From: Amblyornis subalaris
Lineage: Eukaryota > Chordata > Aves > Passeriformes > Ptilonorhynchidae
Assembly (NCBI GenBank): GCA_018881555.1
Contig: JACAXG010000002.1
Location: 19,028,077 to 19,092,076 of the forward strand
Direction of reading: 5' to 3'
Length of the DNA stretch: 64,000 nucleotides
The notes beneath the pieces were generated by a model, which was given only the letters and a program-made list of their open reading frames with translations, was not told the origin of the DNA and made no database searches. This document shows, piece after piece, positions 59,265 to 64,000 of this stretch (within the stretch, counting starts at the first letter, position 1; each line of letters begins with the position of its first letter). The position numbers and the translations under genes are program-made.

Positions 59265-59721
59265 CTACTGTACTGCTTGTTGAAAATGTGTGGTAAAGGT
59301 AGGCATTTTACTGAAGACCCTCTTTTTCCTGGATGAAGGCATACCCTTTTCATTGATTACAGTACAAATTCTAATCAGATCAACAGAAGAAGGAAGAATT
59401 AAACTCTCCGAATATGTGCTCTTCAGGCTTGGCATCCTGTCCACTTCAGCTTTGTGGAATACTGCATCATTTTGAAAAGCTTTATAAATAAAGTGGTTTA
59501 TGGAAAAGCTGTCTTGGTATGTCACTAACAGCATACTTCTACAATAAAGGCAATTTTTTAAAAAAAACCACTGGCAATTGAAATATTCCTTGTGGTCGAA
59601 GAAAATGCTGCACATGAGAGTTACTGAAGTCTTGATCTATTTTCAATAGCTTGTGAGAAACTGAGTCAATGTTTAATGGAGAGCTGGATAGAATTTCAGA
59701 TAGAGTTGCAGAAGATGCCAT
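59265..59721 (-). pseudogene. Unidentified protein-like reading frames, possibly a broken or unrecognised gene
   Basis: On the minus strand an ATG at 59721 opens a 60-codon frame with a protein-like N-terminus (MASSATLSEILSSSPLN...). A second frame, offset by one base, runs to 59265 and carries a basic, protein-like C-terminus (GMPSSRKKRVFSKMPTF). The two meet at a T8A6 homopolymer near 59558-59571, where a one-base length difference would put both in one frame of about 150 codons. A TATA-like ATATAAAAGG lies at about 59788-59797 on the same strand, 66 bases before the ATG. I do not recognise a family. Alternatives are a decayed retrocopy, a sequencing error in a small gene, or chance: frames of this size are expected occasionally in 64 kb. 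Confidence 0.25.
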
Positions 59722-59787
59722 TTCCTGGCCTCTGGGGCTTTTGAAAGTTCACANATGGTAGGGCAAATTCCTCCTTTGGCATTGGCC

Positions 59788-59797
59788 TTTTATATAT
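59788..59797 (-). promoter_or_regulatory. TATA-like element upstream of the minus-strand frames
   Basis: On the minus strand the sequence reads ATATAAAAGG followed by CCAATGCC. Its spacing to the ATG at 59721 would allow a start site near 59760 and a roughly 40-nt leader. Suggestive only. Confidence 0.25.
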
Positions 59798-59800
59798 TGA

Positions 59801-62559
59801 TCCTAAAATAGGCACAGCCTAAGTACCACCACAGCAGATGTCTGTTGCAAACCATTGTGTCTTTAGCATGCACAGTTGCTGTTTGTTATCAGCTATAGGG
59901 TATTAATAAAACATGTAAAATAAGCACATTACTATAAACAGGAAGGAATCTTAGACAAACCCAAGGTTTTCCTCACATCACATTTCTCAGCTTACAAATC
60001 CTCACTTGATTTTCCCAACTTTTCTCTCTGTTTCACTGTTGGTTTTATGATTTTTTCTTCTTGCTCATAACAACAATTTAGCTGAAACCTATGTGGTTAC
60101 CTGTACACAAGGTTTGTCTTCTATATCTCTGCAACCTCTTTATTTTCACTGTTTTATGGTGATTATCTCATGTTCATTTTCCTTCTTTTTCCCTTTCAAC
60201 TGTTTTTCTTGTGAACATACAGGGCTCAAATAGCAGAGCCACAAAGGTGGCTTTCCTTTCACATACCTTTCCAGAGTTAGTATTTTTTTCAAATAATCCT
60301 TTTAAAATTCTTTTATAACAATAATTTAAACACAATGTTTTTATTGTGAATTATTGGTGTTACAAAAACTTCAGAAATCAAGATGCAGTCAAACCTGCCC
60401 ATATTCTGTTTGCAAAGTACATTTCCTATGGAAATTATCTGACTATGAAGAGTGAGCTTTTACTGTTCTTGTTCTTGGGAACTACTAGGGAAATAGCTGA
60501 GATCTCAAGAGACCTCTCTCAAAAGGGAAGAGGCTTAGCTCTTGAGAGGAGCAGAGTGTACCAAAGAGCTACAAAGTTTCCCTAGATGTCTACTTAAGGC
60601 CTATAAAGGAAGGCCCCATGTGCCTTAATTTTTTCGAAATATAAATAATACATTTTTTTTAGTTTAAATAAATAGCAATAGGACAACAAGGTGGAGAACA
60701 CTGAGGAAACATTCAGAATAGTCATCGACATTACATTTATAAAAACTGTATGTACTGGAGGATCTGATTTTCTGACTATACATTGCCAAATGTGAGGAGA
60801 AAGGGAAAACAACTAGTTTATACCCATCAGGGTATAAGACACACTTAACCACTGGAAAATATGATCTTTTTTTAAAAATGCACAAACGTGGAAGCTACAC
60901 ACAATATGTTTACAATGGATTTTTTCAAAGACACATCCTTTATCTTAAAAAGTGGGGGAGTCATTACAGTGTTCATAGGAAACAGGCAAATGTAACTGTA
61001 GTACATAAATATTACATGAGAAACATACTCTTGAGCTTAACTGAACACTGTCCAAAACTGAAAAAATATGTGGCTCTTCTCTCAAGATGATTTGTCTTTC
61101 ACAGTTCNCAGGCTTCCATTCAAGACTCTTATCTGAGGAGTCTCACTAAAAGTTAGAAACATATTTAAGAGTTTGCGGAACCGTGACCCTTTGGATCAGT
61201 CACATTAAGACCCAAACTTGGATTTTGCCCTTGTTTATCCCTATGCAGCTGAAAGTTTAATTAAGTTAATCATTGCTGACAAATGTAATGAAGATTGAAT
61301 CTGTTTCCAAAAAAGGTTTGTTTGCTCTGTCATAACTGTTCAAAAATGTTTTACTGTGGTGGGGAAAGCTTTAATTATTGTAAGAAAGCTCAACATATTT
61401 AGAAAACAGCCTCTGGACAAAGACTTGGTGGAGAATGCGAAGTGTTAACTTTTGCACGTTAAATTGCTTACAAAGTACTTTGAGCACAGTTAAGCTTATC
61501 ATAGGCGTGGGGTTTTTCATAAGCATCAAAACTTGTTCCTTGGGGGAAACAGATGTGTTTTTCGGTGGTTGGCTAAGTGTTCCATCTTTGCTTTGACAAT
61601 TATTATGTATTTCATACAGCTATATTGTGTTTTGTTATTGGCTTTTATTTTTTTCCCAATTCTACTGCTCTGTGTGTGCGTATGTGTAAAGTTTTTATGT
61701 TGAACTTAGATGGACATGGGCAACAAGACAAAGTGAGTGTGCAGCCAGAATAGTGCATCTATAAAATGCACTTCATTATAACCATGACTGTATTTGTAAG
61801 CTTTTCCTTAAAAATAACTTATTTTAAAACAAATTGGAGCACACTAATCACGCAATTAAAAATCCAAAGGTCAATTAATTCTGAAAGCTGGGTGTTCTTA
61901 AAGCTGACACGCATTCGATGTGCACTACACAGGCTTTTACGTTGTTACATGGTTTTCTTTCTTTAGCTACTACTTCTTATGTGGAGAGCAATGTGTGCTG
62001 AACCAGACATGGTCTTAAGAATCTGTGCTTGGTTTTGGACTAAGTTTTGTTTCCCTGTGTGGCCACTTGTAGCTGGGATGGAGAAGGTGATTCAGGGCCA
62101 AAAAAGGAAGAAGAGGCTTTGTGAAGCAGGCAGGGAAGTTGGATGGCACAGCGGATACAGCAGTAGCAGCCCAGGTTTTGAGGGAAGAAATTGGGATGGT
62201 GTATGAACGCAAGAGGCTGCTTTGAGCCCTCCAGATCTCACAGGGAAGGACGAAGCATCCAGATTTAATCTGTTTATTTTGTTTCAAGAAGCCGTCTTCC
62301 TCATCAAGTCCGAACTGCTAAAAGTGTAAGTAGCTGCCAAATACCGGAACAGATGTGCGTCTGTGAGCTTGGAAGCAGGACCAGGAGTCAAAAACTTGTC
62401 ATTTAACACTCCTGGCCTGCGCTTTCCCTACCCTCTCACTTCCCTTGCAGTGGGGAGGAAAGGTCAAGAGTTGATGCCTCTGTGCAAGTGGGAAACATGT
62501 CATGAGGTGTGCAAGAGAAAGTAATTTCTCTTCTCTTGTGAAAAAAACAGGGAAGACAA
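59801..62559. other. Intergenic, upstream flank of SLC16A10
   Basis: AT-rich until about 62 kb, then rising GC toward the CpG island. No CR1 recognised, no supported gene. Confidence 0.55.
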
Positions 62560-62776
62560 CTGGACAGAAGCGGTCCCCTACGGTATCCCCCGGCACAGGG
62601 TGTCCCCGGGAGAGGTGGACAGCTGTCTCGGAGGACAGCGGATGCCCCGAGGGCCCTGGAGCTGGGCGCCTCCGTGCCGGGTCAGGCAGCCCTTCCCTCG
62701 GGCAGGAGAGTGGGCGTTGGGGCTCCGCAGAGGCCAGAGAGGGCCGGGCAGGGCCAAGAGCCGGCTGTCACCGCCG

Positions 62777-62827
62777 GTGTGCGCGCGCGCGCGCGCGTGT
62801 GTGTGTTTGCGCGCGTGTGTGTGTGTG
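62777..62827. repeat. Alternating (GC)n/(GT)n tract, Z-DNA prone
   Basis: Two runs of strict purine-pyrimidine alternation, 62777-62806 and 62808-62827, broken only at one TT step. They combine CG and TG dinucleotides. About 850 bases upstream of the SLC16A10 start codon. Confidence 0.85.
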
Positions 62828-63381
62828 GCGCGTTTTGGGTAGGTTTGTCTTTATTTCGGTGTTGTTTGCAAACGGCCGGGGCGGGAGTTTCAGACTTTCC
62901 CCCTCCGCTCGGGCGGGACACGGCTGGGCGCAGCCCGTGTGGAGCGGGCTCGGCCCGGGAGCGGGGCCAGGAGCTTGTTTACCGCCCTGCCCGCCGAGTG
63001 CAGTGCGCGGTACCTGTGTGCAGCCTTGGGGCTCGCCCGCCTCCCGCCGCCTTCCCGGCGGCCGTTAACGGCGGACTTCCAGCCTCGCCCTCCGCTTCCC
63101 TGCTCCCTCGTTCCCTCGTTCCCCCGTTCCCCGCTCCTCCTCCCCGGTCGGCCGCGGCACGGTGAGCTTATTGCCGCCGCCGCTGACACGGCGCGGTCCC
63201 GCCCCGCTCCACCCCCTCCGCCGGAGAGGCAGAGCGGCGGGGCGGGGGGGTCGGAGCGAAGCGTGGCTTCGCCTGCCTTTCCCTCGCCCCCCTCCCTTCC
63301 CGCCCCTCCCGCCTCCCTTCCCGCGGCCAATCGGCGCGGAGGGAAGCGCTCGTGCCGCTGACGCCCCCGAGGGAGCCCCTC

Positions 63382-63393
63382 TTTTAAAATAAA
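63382..63393 (+). promoter_or_regulatory. TATA-like element TTTTAAAATAAA
   Basis: The only AT-rich dozen bases in the core of the CpG island, 51 bases downstream of a CCAAT box (63327-63331) and about 234 bases before the start codon. Confidence 0.5.
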
Positions 63394-63455
63394 GCGGCGG
63401 CGGAGCGGCAGGAAGGGGGGGGGGTGCGCGCTGGCCTCGCTCGCTCCCCCACGCC

Positions 63456-63491
63456 GGCGGGCGGACAGGCGGGCGGACAGGCGGGCGGACA
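63456..63491. repeat. Three perfect 12-bp tandem repeats
   Basis: Unit GGCGGGCGGACA, three exact copies, followed by a degenerate GACGGACGG. Lies in the probable 5' leader of SLC16A10. Confidence 0.92.
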
Positions 63492-63511
63492 GACGGACGG
63501 GGCGCCGCAGG

Positions 63512-63541
63512 ATGCCCGCAGCTCCCCCGGCGAGGGGCTGA
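63512..63541 (+). CDS. Short upstream open reading frame in the SLC16A10 leader
   Basis: ATG at 63512, nine codons (MPAAPPARG), stop TGA at 63539-63541, 85 bases before the main ATG. The context GCAGGATGC is moderate. It would be translated only if transcription starts upstream of 63512, as the TATA-like box predicts. Confidence 0.4.
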   Translation: MPAAPPARG

Positions 63542-63626
63542 AGCGGGCGGGGGACGAGAGGTCGCGAGGAGGAGGAGGAGGAAGGCGGGAGCGGCGCGCC
63601 TGGAGGGTCTCGCGCCCGCTCCGAGG

Positions 63627-63975
63627 ATGGCGCCGGTGAGCGAGCAGCTGGAGCCGCAGGGCGCGGGGGGGGACCCCGCCGCCGCGCCCCCCTTGCCCGG
63701 CCCGCCGGCGGTCGAGGAGTCGCGCAGGGAGAACGGCGGCGAGCGGTGCCCCGGGAGCGGCGAGAGCGCGGCCCAGCCGCGGGTGGCGGCGGAGGCCCCC
63801 GGGAGCGCTGCGGCGCCGGAGCCCCCCGAGGGCGGCTGGGGCTGGGTGGTGATGCTGGCCGCCATGTGGTGCAACGGCGCCGTCTTCGGCATCCAGAACT
63901 CGTGCGGGGTTCTCTTCGTCTCCATGCTCCGGCTCTTCGGCAGCAGCGAGGACAAGCAGCTGGTGTTCAAAACAG
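63627..63975 (+). CDS. SLC16A10: Monocarboxylate transporter 10 (aromatic amino acid / thyroid hormone transporter), first exon only
   Basis: MCT10/TAT1 is a 12-helix major-facilitator protein of the plasma membrane. It carries Phe, Tyr, Trp and the iodothyronines T3/T4 by sodium-independent facilitated diffusion. The exon encodes residues 1-116 plus one base and ends at donor GTGAGG (63976), phase 1. Residues 1-65 are a Pro/Ala/Glu-rich cytosolic tail unlike mammals in detail. From residue 65, PEPPEGGWGWVVMLAAMWCN contains the MCT-family entry motif and the start of helix 1, followed by GAVFGIQNSCGVLFVSMLRL and the loop to VFKT. WGW after PEGG, rather than FGW as I recall for MCT8 (SLC16A2), favours MCT10. 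The ATG at 63627 has a fair context (GAGGATGG). The rest of the gene lies beyond the window. Confidence 0.94.
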
Positions 63976-64000
63976 GTGAGGGGCGGCTGGGGAAAGGGTC

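Larger units (their letters stand above)
62560..63990 (+). promoter_or_regulatory. SLC16A10: Large CpG island promoter of SLC16A10
   Basis: About 1.4 kb of very high GC and CpG density, spanning the promoter, 5' leader and first coding exon. It includes a CCAAT box (63327-63331), a TATA-like TTTTAAAATAAA (63382-63393), a G10 run (63415-63424), a 12-bp tandem repeat and an alternating CG/TG tract. The combination of CCAAT and an AT-rich TATA-like box 50 bases apart suggests a focused start site near 63415-63425. The island continues past the window end. Confidence 0.8.

Noticed and set aside
62502..63165. Open frames of 163-188 codons upstream of the SLC16A10 start
   Set aside because: GC-driven frames through the alternating CG/TG tract and promoter; no protein character.
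63065..63970. 301-codon open frame on the minus strand over the SLC16A10 island
   Set aside because: Extreme GC content removes stops; composition is Pro/Arg/Ala/Ser low complexity, and it is antisense to a well-supported exon.
1..64000. tRNA, rRNA, snoRNA, CRISPR or bacterial operon features
   Set aside because: Looked for on both strands by eye, including snoRNA boxes in RPF2 introns; nothing convincing, and the window is clearly vertebrate nuclear DNA.

Overview
This is vertebrate nuclear DNA, most likely from a bird. All genes are split by GT-AG introns. Promoters sit in CpG islands inside an AT-rich background. Nearly all recognisable interspersed repeats are CR1 LINE fragments, usually 5'-truncated, several ending in the TCTATGATTC-type 3' tail. 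Introns are compact. Gene order GTF3C6 - RPF2 - SLC16A10, all on the plus strand, matches what I recall of human 6q21 (AMD1-GTF3C6-RPF2-SLC16A10) and the corresponding part of chicken chromosome 3. A crocodilian or turtle is not formally excluded.

Layout: 1-710 looks like the end of a 3' UTR with a poly(A) signal, plausibly AMD1 by synteny. 0.7-19.1 kb is intergenic, with five or six CR1 fragments and one solo-LTR-like block at about 18.06-18.75 kb. 19.28-25.75 kb is GTF3C6: six exons, 220 codons, complete. 25.8-28.1 kb is a short intergenic spacer with two CR1 fragments. 28.14-39.55 kb is RPF2: ten exons, 306 codons, complete. 39.6-62.5 kb is a long intergenic stretch with a few CR1 pieces, a strong CTCF-like motif at 52.46 kb and several blocks that read like conserved noncoding elements. 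62.56-64.0 kb is the CpG island and first coding exon of SLC16A10, which continues beyond the window.

Function: GTF3C6 is a TFIIIC subunit for RNA polymerase III transcription (tRNA, 5S rRNA). RPF2 is a Brix-domain factor that helps install the 5S RNP in the pre-60S ribosome. SLC16A10 is a plasma-membrane transporter of aromatic amino acids and thyroid hormone. The first two are neighbours acting on the same RNA; this may be coincidence.

I see no clearly undescribed system. The least explained item is a minus-strand segment at 59.27-59.80 kb, where a TATA-like box precedes two protein-like reading frames offset at a homopolymer. Reading frames elsewhere are CR1 remnants, shadows of CpG islands or chance. 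No tRNA, rRNA, snoRNA or CRISPR array was recognised. Isolated single Ns are scattered through the window; none falls in a coding exon called here.
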